Positions 10,640-19,900 of a DNA stretch of 64,000 nucleotides are shown one piece after another; position 1 is the first letter of the stretch; each line of letters starts with the position of its first letter. Both the position numbers and the translations under genes were made by a program. Origin of the DNA: Semisulcospira habei (Eukaryota; Mollusca; Gastropoda; Semisulcospiridae); contig BTPG01000005.1 in assembly GCA_036245525.1 (NCBI GenBank), forward strand, positions 124,191,558-124,255,557. Reading direction: 5' to 3'. The notes below the pieces were generated by a model. It was not told the DNA's origin. It searched no databases and saw only the letters and a list, made by a program, of their open reading frames with translations.

Positions 10640-10779
10640 GTTTTGTTGTTGTTTGTTTGTTTGTTTTGTTTGTTTCTGTGGGTGTTTTTTGTTTGTTTGT
10701 TGTTGTTTTTTGTTTGTTTGTTGTTGTTTTTTGGGTTTTTTTTTTTTTTTTTTTTTTTTTTGGGGGGGGGGGGGGGGGG
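10640..10779. repeat. Low-complexity GTTT array with T and G runs
   Basis: GTTTGTTT-type repeats run into about 25 T and then 18 G (10762-10779). Open frames here are poly-Phe/Val/Gly artefacts. Confidence 0.85.
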
Positions 10780-10908
10780 TATCAGTGTATCAACACCCCA
10801 TGAAGGGGTGGGGGGCTCAACAGTGTATCAACATCCCCATAAAATTTGACAACAACAATAATCGGAAAAAACGAGTTGGAGTTTAAACTACGACAATATA
10901 GACATTAC

Positions 10909-11127
10909 CTCAATGCCGGCGCAGTTTTCAAAGAAAAACAGCATCAGGCGAAGATAGGTTGAGAACAAGAAATCGTCTGCGCGTCTGTAGAAACGCTTGG
11001 GCAACAGCGCAGTGCACAAGCGTGCCGGCCACCATACCATCAAAAAACATGGAGCGGCCCCGAACATGACAGCTGCTGGAGCCAGCCAGTGCAGCTGCTG
11101 AATAAATATTGCCACAGACAGCAGCAT
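10909..11127 (-). CDS. AGPAT5: Exon 1 (start codon) of AGPAT5-like acyltransferase
   Basis: Starting at the ATG at 11127, the exon encodes 73 residues beginning MLLSVAIFIQQLHWLAPAAV and ending in LRLMLFFFENCAGIE, then donor GAG|GTAATG. This matches the N-terminus of AGPAT5-type enzymes: a MLLS start, a long hydrophobic membrane segment (about residues 2-40), a RFYRRADD block and the FFFEN motif. An in-frame GTG two codons upstream is not a likely start. The phase at the donor (0) matches exon 2 at 9848. The gene points left, away from the ceramide-kinase-like gene. Confidence 0.75.
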
Positions 11128-12200
11128 TTTCACGTACGGTGTACTCTCTCAAGTTGTGCCTGCATCCACCATGTGCGTTCATGTGCGAAAGTGAAGGTCA
11201 CGAAGTCGGGAGAAGTTATTATGTTTCTTTAGGGAGAATTCATTAGGGAATACGTATTTCAACGCAGAAAATAACTTTTTTTTTTTAATTTAAAATTATT
11301 TTAGCCTTTTCTGTTTTAGAAGAGACTAATTAGAATTGGTCGCGGTGGAGCGATTTCAAAAGCCTGCGCATGACGTCATACTGAGACAGACGGCAGACCC
11401 TTGGCATCCTGTCTCGGAAGACAATGGAGTATATGCGCTTGCTGGGTCAGTCACTGGAGTGACCTCTCCAGGGCGCAAGCCTGGGCGAAGTGTATGGAGA
11501 TCCTGGGGTGCCCAGTCGTCAAGATCCCCCTCTCGGCCTCGCTGATGTATCCAAAGGAATGCAAAGCAGTACGTTTGGCACCAGTTTGGCTGCAGGAGCT
11601 GCCAGAACAGTGCGCGTGAATACAGGCAGCTGTCTGCCTTCGGGGCTCCACTCCTGATTTGAAGGGTTTACTCCCCCACATTTGGCCGTTGGATCCAACC
11701 TGATCTCCTCCGTCCTCTAGCCGTTGGCTGTCAGAAACAGCTCATCCGCCTAGTGGTGCAATGTGAACACCACCCCCTCACGTGGTTTAGCCCACCAGCT
11801 GAGGTGGTTTGCCAGGGTGTGGCGCTTGGAGCCAGCACGTGAGAGATTAAGGAGATGGATGAGGACCAGTGATGCCCGTCCGTCCTATGTAGGACGCAGC
11901 TGCCGAACAGCAAAGGTGCTACCTCTATCCAGAGCCCCCTACACCCCTACGGCAGACCCTACAACTCTGACAAACTTAATGATGGCCAGACAGTGTGATG
12001 TTTTGCACAAGCGGAAAGGCCAACAGCGCCTTGCAGTGTATCTTTTGCGGAAGCTGCGCCGGCAAGTTTAATGTTGACAACTCTATTTTAACTCTCTTTT
12101 ATCAGTCTTTTATTCAAAGTGTACTCACCTTCTCATGTGTCCATTGCTTTGGGAACTACTGACTGACATGGGTCTAAAAGACAGCGTCGCTGTGTCAGTG
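11128..12200. other. Region upstream of the AGPAT5-like gene; no gene seen
   Basis: Probable promoter side of the acyltransferase gene at its left edge. The stretch 11336-12080 is more GC-rich and has several short open frames on both strands, none with a domain or conserved motif I recognise; it may be an old dispersed repeat. Confidence 0.4.
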
Positions 12201-12204
12201 CCAA

Positions 12205-12425
12205 TGGGTGATCCAACCTCTGATCAACACACACGTCGGCGCACACAAATAAAGACGGACACACGGCGCTTCCCGCCATTAGTACACTCTGTGGGCTCGT
12301 GTAGCGACAGGAATCCATCTCCTACTCTAACCCACCCTCTGATCCGCACACACACTGGCATACGAAAATAAAGACAGACACACAGTGATTCCCGCCATTC
12401 GTAAGCTGTGTCGTCTGGTGTAGCA
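12205..12425. repeat. Two-copy tandem duplication, about 115-120 bp
   Basis: Both copies share CTCTGATC, CACACAC, AATAAAGAC and TTCCCGCCATT followed by a GTGTAGC end, at about 12218-12306 and 12337-12424; the copies have diverged by many substitutions. Confidence 0.6.
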
Positions 12426-12589
12426 TAACTATTCTGAAGAAGAAGAATAGCAGGAGCAGCGAAATGATGTCACTTCAACTTGATCAAGCTTTACGTCATG
12501 GCATCATTAGTCCCACGTCGTCGTGTTAATAGTGACGACTCGATGTTATACATCACTCATCGCAGTACTAACATTTGACCTATCAGAGA

Positions 12590-12970
12590 ATCAAGTTTGC
12601 AATTTTATTGCTGATTTTCATGCTTAGGGCTTACAGGTCACAATTTGACCTAATCCTACCCCAGGGCCAGGACAAACAGCAGGCTTATGCAAACATTGTT
12701 ATGAAAAATCATGCGGGTATCAGTTAATAAGAATATAGTTTTTTTCATAAAAGAAAAATTAAAGTTATGTTAGCTGTTTTACAAATGACTCCCAAAAAGT
12801 GGTGAGCAAATTGTCTGATTTTCACACCTAGGGCATACATTTCACAATTGACCTAATCGTACCTGACAGCCGAGACAAACTGTAGGCTTTTGTAAATACT
12901 GTATATGAAAACTCATGTGATTATTAATGAGAAGATAGTTGTTTTTTTCATAAAAAAAGATTTAATTGTT
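12590..12970. repeat. Two-copy tandem duplication, about 195 bp
   Basis: Units share CTGATTTTCA..C.TAGGGC, TTTGACCTAATC.TACC, AGGCTT.TG.AAA and TTTTTTTCATAAAA in the same order, roughly 12608-12765 and 12815-12960. Diverged copies in AT-rich sequence. Confidence 0.6.
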
Positions 12971-13990
12971 TTAAGATTAACCAATATAATTCGTGAAATT
13001 AATCCCAAATATGTGAAAATATATATATATTTTAAAAATATTTAATTATCACTCAAAACGTTCTAGAGTTACAATGCTGGTTAACGAACTCATTCAATAT
13101 CTCCATTTTATCTAGCTATATGCAAAATATCTAGTAAAAAATAAGAAGAAAAATTACGGACTCCAGTATGGATCAACCGCTTTTTGTAAAACAGCCATTT
13201 TCTCGCCTATGAGCATCTTAATTAAAAAATCGGGAAAAAAAGGTCTTGAGATAATTCTTTTGGGGACAATACTCGTTTTTTTAAGCTTTTCCGTCCTCAA
13301 ACGCGGGCTCAGTCTAGTCGCTGTCACACACACACACCCACACACACACACCCACACACACACATGGGGACAAAAGCGTCAGAGTGGGTTATCTACCATT
13401 TTATGTCAAAATGGGTTCCCATATTTCTATTTATTCTAGGGCTCTGGAATTGATGTGAATGTTTAGAACTCACCTTATAACTAAGCTCTATAACTTAAAA
13501 TAAAATAGACATTTTCTAGAAACATAGCCACTAGATGGAAAAAAAATGGGTTTCTACTAATAAAGTGGGTGCCTCTCACACAAAAACTGGCATTACAGTC
13601 AAAATGGGTGTCTTCACAACATTAGACGTCTGTAATAAGGTCAAGTTCATGGAATACTTCTTTTTCACATTAATTTTTTTTTTCCAACTTAATGTGTATG
13701 TGTGCTTTAACATTTTTAACATTGTATGGTGCAAAATAATTCAATAAACACTGGTCCGTAACCTTTCGATTATGATTTTTACAGAGGAAATCTTTTAAAC
13801 ATTGCTGCGTTTTGTCCTTCTGAAGCAAAACAGTTTATCATGGCATTTATGTGAGAATCAACATAATGTATTCTGGAAATTAAAGGACTTTTTTTTTGGT
13901 TTTGGGTACTCTGGAGTTTCAGACAAACAGCAACAGAGCATTTTGAATATTAACCCTTATCATTTGGAATACACCAGTGTGTGCAACAAG
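12971..13990. other. AT-rich non-coding flank of the Polinton, with (CA)n
   Basis: A CA microsatellite lies at about 13325-13364. No exon or mobile-element end was recognised up to the Polinton target duplication. Confidence 0.5.
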
Positions 13991-13996
13991 TGTGAC
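13991..13996. repeat. Left target-site duplication of the Polinton
   Basis: TGTGAC directly precedes the left inverted repeat; GTGAC (or TGTGAC if the last T of the right repeat is shared) directly follows the right one at 30795/30796-30800. A direct repeat of 5-6 bp is what Polinton integrases leave (6 bp in described elements). Confidence 0.8.
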
Positions 13997-14204
13997 AGAG
14001 AAAGATAATAGGAGACCCGTAAGACAATGAATTCAATAGAGCCGCATCCGTCATTAATTTACGCCATTTTTAATATCAAAATTTTGACCCCAATTTTACC
14101 CCCCGTTAATTCTAAATTAACCCTTTGATTTTAAAAAGTGACGAGCATGACTGATGCGGCCTTATTGATCTGATTATCTTACGGGTCTCCTATTATCTTT
14201 CTCT
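13997..14204 (+). repeat. Left terminal inverted repeat of the Polinton
   Basis: Runs AGAGAAAGATAATAGGAGAC ... CTCCTATTATCTTTCTCT and is repeated in reverse complement at 30563-30795 with only a few substitutions; the main difference is a C6 tract here against a G31 tract there. The repeat is itself an imperfect palindrome: its two outer arms of about 75 bases are related in inverted orientation (ATAATAGGAGACCCGTAAGA at both ends). Confidence 0.92.
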
Positions 14205-14350
14205 ATAACTATTGTCTCTGTAAACACCTAATCGTGAACCAGATCAAGTGATGCCAAGTGAAACTTAATACTTATTAACAAGTTGCAACTAACTTTTAGG
14301 AACCTGCAGAGGTAACCTTTAAGTGTGTTGTCATAAGAACTTATTAATTA

Positions 14351-14418
14351 CTTACCCTAAGTTCTTACAAGTACTTACCCTAAGTTCTTACAAGTACTTA
14401 CCCTAAGTTCTTACAACA
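14351..14418. repeat. Three-unit tandem repeat, 23-bp period
   Basis: CTTACCCTAAGTTCTTACAA begins at 14351, 14374 and 14397. It lies just inside the left inverted repeat in a non-coding stretch (14205-14608). Confidence 0.85.
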
Positions 14419-14608
14419 ACTTGACTCAAGTCCCAAGACACTGAGACAGATTTATCAAGATACAAGGACAATAAAAAAACTTTTTTTTCTCAGTAATACT
14501 CAGGTGGTGGTGCTGATGGGGTTAAATAATCAGGCACAAGTGGTGTAAGTGGCATGGCATTTTTCTGTGAAGTTTATGACATTAATAAACGATTACCAAA
14601 TCTGATTT

Positions 14609-15304
14609 TTATTTGTTTAAAAGATTGTGTAGTTTTTCTGTGGTTTCCTGTACCCCTATCTTTTTTCCCTCTGCTAAAAAACTAGCCTCTAGTTCTTCAA
14701 CATTCACGGGAGATTGACTACGCATCTTATTTTGTATTTCAGACTTCTGTTTCTTGTAATTATTTAAATCATCCTGGACCCGCTTAAATTCTTCGTCATC
14801 AATAAAATTATCGTTTAATGCCTTACTGATAATAAGTTTCATACTGCTCAGCTTTGCACCAGCAAGCGTACTCAATGCTTCATGTTTCTGTAATTTTGTG
14901 TGAAACCTCTTGTTCAAGGCTTCCAAACCAAAACAAGTCAGGCATGTAGCAACGCTAACACCCTCAACTGCTATTCCAGCCAAACTCCCAATTCCTGTGG
15001 CGAACAGAACAATACCCCCCACAGAACATGAAGCTGAAACTGCGCCAATAGCCATAGAAGTGTTTTGAACAGAATTAAATACTGACTTATACCTCCTTTT
15101 GCACCGTGAATATTTCGCTTCTTCACTTTCCAAATATTTCAAAGCTTCTGTAATATTATTTAATCTGAATGCGTCTGCCTGTAATGTTTTATCTGAAGCA
15201 ATTGGCACAGCTGTCACCTGTGTATCAGGCACAAGTGTTGTTTTAGTCATCACATTTGTTTCAGTCGGATCAAGCGTTGGTAGTTGCGGATAGAAGTTTA
15301 CCAT
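14609..15304 (-). CDS. Polinton membrane/coiled-coil protein, 231 aa
   Basis: The ATG at 15304 is preceded by an A-rich leader (AATAAAAAAAAATGG) like that of other genes in this element. The protein has a polar N-terminus (residues 1-80), a long small-residue hydrophobic stretch of about residues 84-127 (GAVSASCSVGGIVLFATGIG) that could form a membrane hairpin, and a charged, probably coiled-coil C-terminal half (about 130-231). It is the outermost gene at the left end. I do not recognise a family. A membrane-active or virion-associated role would fit the layout, but that is inference. Confidence 0.8.
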   Translation of the reverse strand: MVNFYPQLPTLDPTETNVMTKTTLVPDTQVTAVPIASDKTLQADAFRLNNITEALKYLESEEAKYSRCKRRYKSVFNSVQNTSMAIGAVSASCSVGGIVLFATGIGSLAGIAVEGVSVATCLTCFGLEALNKRFHTKLQKHEALSTLAGAKLSSMKLIISKALNDNFIDDEEFKRVQDDLNNYKKQKSEIQNKMRSQSPVNVEELEASFLAEGKKIGVQETTEKLHNLLNK

Positions 15305-15335
15305 TTTTTTTTATTCACAAATATTTTTTTTTTAT

Positions 15336-16214
15336 TTAATCAGCAATTACATTTTGCAACTCTTCAAAAGTATACAATTTGCTGGCATAATAAAATGCAA
15401 CAAGATCAATGTGTTCAAGGTTTATGTAAGTTAGACGAACAAAAGTTGTTTTGTCGACCACCACCTTGACAGCTGGAACACTGCTCGAAACATTAATAAC
15501 ATCATTATTTTTTGTAATGGCAATAAAGACCTTTGATGATTCTGTTACTGTTTCATTCCATGTAAGTTTAATTCCTTGTGCTATATTTGCCTCTTTTGCA
15601 GAAGCAACAGATTTCATGATAATTTCAAATACTATTGTCACTTCTCTAGCCACGACTAAGCTTGCTGGCATAAACACAACAGAAGTATCTGATCTACCCT
15701 TTCTAGTTGTAAGAAGATATCTCCGTTTCTCATAATTTTCAACTTTCAGTTTTTCTCTGCTATTGTTGTCTGGGGCAAAGCTTGGAACAAGACTTACAAT
15801 AAGCGGCCCCGAGTTAACAACCTTCCTAAACACTAAGGCACCTTCGTCATCAGTGTATACATAAGGACTAATAAATTCAATCTTTATCTCCCAGTCAATT
15901 GTGGGTGGTGGAACAGGTACAGGTGAAACAACCCACTTACTACCCACATGTATTAAGTTGTAGGGCGAATTATTTACAGGTGGAGTAGGTACAGTAACAT
16001 CACGCAGCTGACCAAGTTTAGGAATCTGTTTTTCACCGTCTTTCATGTCAACAATTACTTTCCTCTTGTACATGCCATTTGAATCAAGTTCAAAACCATA
16101 TATTTCTCCAACATCCCCTTCCTTCTCAAAATCCTGTACATCAGCCAAATCTTTCAACTCTGTTACTGGACACGCAACTGGTATGATTGTTCGCTTCGGA
16201 CCAAGACCACTCAT
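15336..16214 (-). CDS. Polinton protein of unknown function, beta-rich, about 292 aa
   Basis: I take the ATG at 16214 (MSGLGPKR), which has an A-rich leader (TTTATAAAAATG), instead of an in-frame start four codons upstream. The sequence has a proline-rich linker near residues 100-110 (VSPVPVPPPTIDW) followed by alternating hydrophobic segments typical of beta structure and no membrane helix. Its place beside the 203-aa structural-type gene and its beta character make a minor virion protein (for example penton or spike-like) possible. No motif fixes this, so the role is left open. Confidence 0.75.
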   Translation of the reverse strand: MSGLGPKRTIIPVACPVTELKDLADVQDFEKEGDVGEIYGFELDSNGMYKRKVIVDMKDGEKQIPKLGQLRDVTVPTPPVNNSPYNLIHVGSKWVVSPVPVPPPTIDWEIKIEFISPYVYTDDEGALVFRKVVNSGPLIVSLVPSFAPDNNSREKLKVENYEKRRYLLTTRKGRSDTSVVFMPASLVVAREVTIVFEIIMKSVASAKEANIAQGIKLTWNETVTESSKVFIAITKNNDVINVSSSVPAVKVVVDKTTFVRLTYINLEHIDLVAFYYASKLYTFEELQNVIAD

Positions 16215-16234
16215 TTTTATAAACAAAAATAAAA

Positions 16235-16865
16235 TTATTTAACTTCTAACACAACACTAAAATCATGCATAAGAACTGGTTTGTCATCCTGATTAGTTAC
16301 AGATATACTCAGTGACTCAAAGAAACTGGAACCTAATTTCTTAAACTGTAAATTAGGAAATCTAACAACCACACTTTCACAATAGGGTGCAGTTCCAGTA
16401 GGTAAGCATCTCAACAAAGTTGAAGGCTTTCCATTGTGAACATTCTCAGATGTGTTTAGTTCTTTCAAATAAACATTTAGCACTGTGTGTACTGACAAAT
16501 TGACAGGATGTTTTCCAGTTATTTTAAGTTTTTTTGTCTTCATTGTTATAATACCAAACTCAAATTCATCAATATCATCTGATCTATACCAATCTTCATC
16601 AATATAAAATCCAAGTAAATATGCAAATTTATCTGAGATCCTTAACCAATTTTGTGTTGGAAATTCTAATGTAACAAGTAGGTTAGCTGGATTTAAAGTT
16701 GCTTTAATTTTAAAATTACTTTGAAACCATTCAGCTATAGTACAAAAGTCATAATAACCAGGCGGTAAAGCTTCAGTCTTACCATCTAAATTTACTTTAT
16801 TATATATATCATCCTCTACATTAAACCATTTTACTGTGTAGAACAATTCATGGATAGCTACAGCC
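16235..16865 (-). pseudogene. Structural-type Polinton gene with its 5' end cut off by a retroposon
   Basis: The open frame covers at least 203 codons (residues FYTVKWFNVEDD onward) and includes LPPGYYDFCTIAEWF followed by a FAYLLGF segment, a pattern seen in small beta-sheet virion-type proteins; a minor capsid role is plausible. There is no ATG at the downstream end of the open frame. It stays open rightwards to the retroposon target duplication at 16866-16878 and, beyond the insertion, 17258-17337 is open in the matching frame back to an ATG at 17335-17337 with the usual A-rich leader. So the retroposon sits about 24 codons into the gene. The gene is broken as it stands unless an internal start is used. 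Confidence 0.7.
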
Positions 16866-17270
16866 TTGCTACCATCCCTGCCCCTCCCGGGTCTGCCCTG
16901 GGGGACTTGGGTGGGGTTAGGTATTTTTTAGTTCCCAGGGTCACCCTGGTCAGCCCCACAGGGTGGGTTTGTCTCTCTATTCTGGGGCATGTGTTTCTGT
17001 CTACCCTTTGTCCATTCACCTGTATTTGCCATTTTAAAACTCTCCCTACTGTCTGCACTGCCTGTAGCTCTTGATCTTGGATGTGTGTTGCTAAATGGTC
17101 TTAGCTTTATTTAGGCCCATGTGTTAGGTTTATTTAATGTATTTGACCGGCTGGCGACATACATTCAATGTTCTGTTTAGGTTTTTTTTCACAAGCAGTG
17201 CAGGCACGTCCTGAGAAAGCCTTGTTGCTGTCGGGACGTTAAGCAATGTACAATCAATTGCTACCATCCC
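16866..17270 (+). mobile_element. Retroposon (SINE-like, copy 1) with 13-bp target duplication
   Basis: TTGCTACCATCCC occurs at 16866-16878 and again at 17258-17270. Between them are 379 bases that recur at 31695, 36121 (reversed) and 44005. The family has GGGTCTGCCCTGGGGGACTT near its 5' end and a conserved 3' end, GTCGGGACGTTAAGCAATGT, followed by a CAAT tail. No tRNA-like head or ORF is visible. The GACGTTAA(G/A)CAA tail resembles tails of several mollusc SINE families, so mobilisation by a partner LINE is likely. Confidence 0.85.
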
Positions 17271-17337
17271 GATTATCAATCCCATTAGTTAACCACACTG
17301 GTTTGCTTGTGTCAAGATTTGTTAAGGTAGTAAACAT
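17271..17337 (-). pseudogene. Detached 5' end of the interrupted structural-type gene
   Basis: The minus strand starts ATG at 17337-17335 after ATAATAAAA, a leader shared with other genes of this element, and stays open into the target duplication at 17258-17270. Only 24 bases separate this ATG from the ATG of the divergent plus-strand gene at 17362, giving a compact bidirectional promoter. Confidence 0.65.
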
Positions 17338-17361
17338 TTTTATTATCTCATATAAAAAAGG

Positions 17362-18624
17362 ATGGAATTTAAATCACCAACCATTACCACAACAAACGCA
17401 TTTCAATTTAATGTGGATGCCAAATATAATGTTGCACCAACTTATGAACAGAAAATAATTCAACTAAATCAGCTTGACATAGCTGTGTCTGAACAAGATC
17501 TATTTCAAGTCAAAGTACCAAATCCGTTTGACCATTACCTAAACCCTCCAATAACAGACGACTCTACTGCAAGAAAGTGGTCTTCAAGTCCACTACAGAT
17601 GTTTCAAAACCAACTTAACTTTGCTATTCTATGTTCTACTACAGGCTGTGGTGTTTCATTTACAGACCATTTGAATCACTCAAACAAACTGATTAAGTCT
17701 GTGTATCGTTTCCACACTTATTACCAGCTTAGACGTATACTGTCAGAACTGCATACACCATTACCCACTGAATCCAGTTTCAACAGGTATAACAACCCCA
17801 TGGATATGAAAGCGTTTGAACGCATTTGTAATGAATTTAACATAAGCACTAAGTATGACTTCACACAAAAACTTGATGATCACAAAGGCATGGGTACATT
17901 GTATTACGCTTTGAGTCACAGACAATACCCTCAAGATTATTACCCTGGTTACACTTCATTCTCATCAAAATCACAAGTCTGGTTAGGATCAATAGAACAG
18001 AAACAGTCAAACGCCTGGACCACATTTGTCTTAGATAAATCTGACGGGTTTACTCAAGCGGGAGTCGAGCGCGTCAATGAGTCTATCAGAACATATGTCT
18101 GGTGTTTACTAGGAGCACAATCACTAACAAAATCAAACATTTTGAATGGAAGTGGTAAATTTGAAGCACAAAAACAGTTTCTCGCTAATCTTGAAGATTC
18201 AATTAACTCAACAGTTGATCTCCCATCAAGCATACAGCGCTACCAAGACGTTCACAGATATGCCAGATCAAAAGTTGACTTTGTAGTTGGAATCGGGTTA
18301 TACATGTTACCATCTGACCTTCAACTCCAAATGGGGACAATAACAAATTATAATAATGAAATAGTTGTTGCAGGTGTTGGTCAAAAACTCGGTCTCAATC
18401 AATCTGTAAACTTGGGGGCCACAACCACACACGTACAGCCGTTAAAATCATTACAGACGGTAACACCCCCGGCCCCGGCCCCAGCCCCGACCCCGGCCCC
18501 CACACCGGCACTCATACAAGCGGTAACCCCTACACCAACCCCTGACACACATGAGTCGGAAAGAACTGCATTGGTAATAGGTCTAACAGGGTTAGGGGTT
18601 TTACTTCTTTATCTGTTTCATTAA
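17362..18624 (+). CDS. Polinton protein, 420 aa, Pro-rich stalk and C-terminal membrane anchor
   Basis: The ATG at 17362 follows TATAAAAAAGG. Residues 1-360 form a soluble-looking domain without a motif I recognise. Residues about 370-395 are a Pro/Ala/Thr-rich stretch (PAPAPAPTPAPTPA), and the last 20 residues are a hydrophobic anchor (LVIGLTGLGVLLLYLF). This is a tail-anchored or type I-like layout, so it could be a membrane-associated virion protein. The 3' end overlaps the convergent 419-aa gene by 24 bases. Function unknown. Confidence 0.82.
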   Translation: MEFKSPTITTTNAFQFNVDAKYNVAPTYEQKIIQLNQLDIAVSEQDLFQVKVPNPFDHYLNPPITDDSTARKWSSSPLQMFQNQLNFAILCSTTGCGVSFTDHLNHSNKLIKSVYRFHTYYQLRRILSELHTPLPTESSFNRYNNPMDMKAFERICNEFNISTKYDFTQKLDDHKGMGTLYYALSHRQYPQDYYPGYTSFSSKSQVWLGSIEQKQSNAWTTFVLDKSDGFTQAGVERVNESIRTYVWCLLGAQSLTKSNILNGSGKFEAQKQFLANLEDSINSTVDLPSSIQRYQDVHRYARSKVDFVVGIGLYMLPSDLQLQMGTITNYNNEIVVAGVGQKLGLNQSVNLGATTTHVQPLKSLQTVTPPAPAPAPTPAPTPALIQAVTPTPTPDTHESERTALVIGLTGLGVLLLYLFH

Positions 18625-19860
18625 ATAACCCACCATCAACCCTCCTACTGTAACCAAAAAGACCCACACATGTTCTGCCATAAACCCTACTGCCTTTGCT
18701 GTAGTAGTAATCAGCCAACTGACAACAGTGCCTATAATGCCAGGCAACGCGTCCACTGCTTTCAGAGCCAATTTCTTAAGCAAGTCTGAAATGTGAGACA
18801 GTTGTTTCTTTACCCATGACTGTAAATCTTTTGGGTCTGTTGGAGCCGGGGGGCCAGGGGTTGGTGGTGCCGGGGCTGGCGGTGTTGAACCACCGGGTCC
18901 ACCAGCACCGGAGACAGCTAACACAACAGTACTGATAATAAACCCAAGAGCAGTAATTAAACTAGCAATTGTGATACCCTGCTTTCTGAAAAGTGTTTTT
19001 AGTCTCTCAGCCAGAGTAGTGTCTTCGTGAAGTATTTTTTGAATAGTTTCTCTAATTCTGTTGACCTGTGATTTCAGTTTTTGTCTCCCAATACTAATGG
19101 TTTCTAACCTTCCTGATCTTTCTATCTGCAAATCATTTAATCTGTGTTGTATTCTTTCTTTCATTTCTGTGTCAAGATTCCCATTGTCTGCTGTAGCCAG
19201 TTTCTCTTTTTCACGTTCTATGTGTTTATCAAGCTCACCCAGTTTGGCAACATTATTTACCATCTCACCTCTTATCGTCTGCAATGATTTATCCAAGCCC
19301 ATAATCTCCCGCATTGACAAAGGTGGATCGTCTATTGTTTTCATAGCGTCATTTATTTGTCCTTCAGTAAATGAGGTTTCTTGTATCACTGTGTTTGCTA
19401 TTTCTGGTAGGCTTGTTACTGGTGCCATTTCAATTTGTTGCCCTGTTGGCAACTTTGTTTGCGTGTCATGAAGCACACTAGCCAGTCTTGGCGTGACAGG
19501 AGACCCACCAATACCAAGTTGACGCAAGGCACCAACACCACCTTCATTTTTTATTGTACTTAAAGCCCTAAACCTACTAGGGTCTTTTTTGTTAGTCAAT
19601 AGTACTTTTCCTTTGTCAACAGTATTTAAATATAAATGACCCTTGCCATCAAGTTCAAACTGGTTAGGGTCTACGTTGTCTGGGCGATTACCAACATGAT
19701 CATAAAACGAGTTCACTTTGGTTTCTAAAAGTTCATGACGTAAACTGTAAATATTTCTTGTACCAGTCATATCTGTCATATCTGTCATATCTGTTGTATT
19801 ACCAAAATCATACGTGTCATCCATTTCAAAATCTTCATGATTAAATCCTCCCGCTGCCAT
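18601..19860 (-). CDS. Polinton protein, 419 aa, coiled coil and three membrane segments
   Basis: The ATG at 19860 is divergent from the capsid gene (40 bases apart). Regions: an acidic N-terminus with a DMTDMTDMT tandem repeat (residues 23-32), a middle part with NPxxF-type sequence, a long charged coiled coil at about 190-290, a membrane helix 297-317 (ITIASLITALGFIISTVVLA), a Pro-rich linker 325-342, and two more hydrophobic segments at about 373-392 and 396-415. The Pro-rich plus membrane tail mirrors that of the convergent 420-aa gene. I do not recognise a family; a membrane or virion scaffold role is inference. Confidence 0.82.
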   Translation of the reverse strand: MAAGGFNHEDFEMDDTYDFGNTTDMTDMTDMTGTRNIYSLRHELLETKVNSFYDHVGNRPDNVDPNQFELDGKGHLYLNTVDKGKVLLTNKKDPSRFRALSTIKNEGGVGALRQLGIGGSPVTPRLASVLHDTQTKLPTGQQIEMAPVTSLPEIANTVIQETSFTEGQINDAMKTIDDPPLSMREIMGLDKSLQTIRGEMVNNVAKLGELDKHIEREKEKLATADNGNLDTEMKERIQHRLNDLQIERSGRLETISIGRQKLKSQVNRIRETIQKILHEDTTLAERLKTLFRKQGITIASLITALGFIISTVVLAVSGAGGPGGSTPPAPAPPTPGPPAPTDPKDLQSWVKKQLSHISDLLKKLALKAVDALPGIIGTVVSWLITTTAKAVGFMAEHVWVFLVTVGGLMVGYLMKQIKK

Positions 19861-19900
19861 TGTTTTATTAATTTATTATTTTTTATTGTGCATAATAAAA

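Noticed and set aside
10549..10886. Phe/Val/Cys-rich open frames
   Set aside because: Low-complexity GTTT, T and G runs.
11336..12071. Coding exons upstream of the AGPAT5-like gene
   Set aside because: Several short open frames on both strands, none with motif, splice borders or repeats of codon pattern that would support a gene.
13997..14204. Independent MITE pair flanking the Polinton by chance
   Set aside because: The two units are in inverted orientation, sit exactly at the direct (T)GTGAC duplication, and neither has its own inner duplication, so they are best read as the element's terminal repeats.
14351..14418. CRISPR-like direct repeats
   Set aside because: Units are directly adjacent without spacers, in a eukaryotic mobile element.
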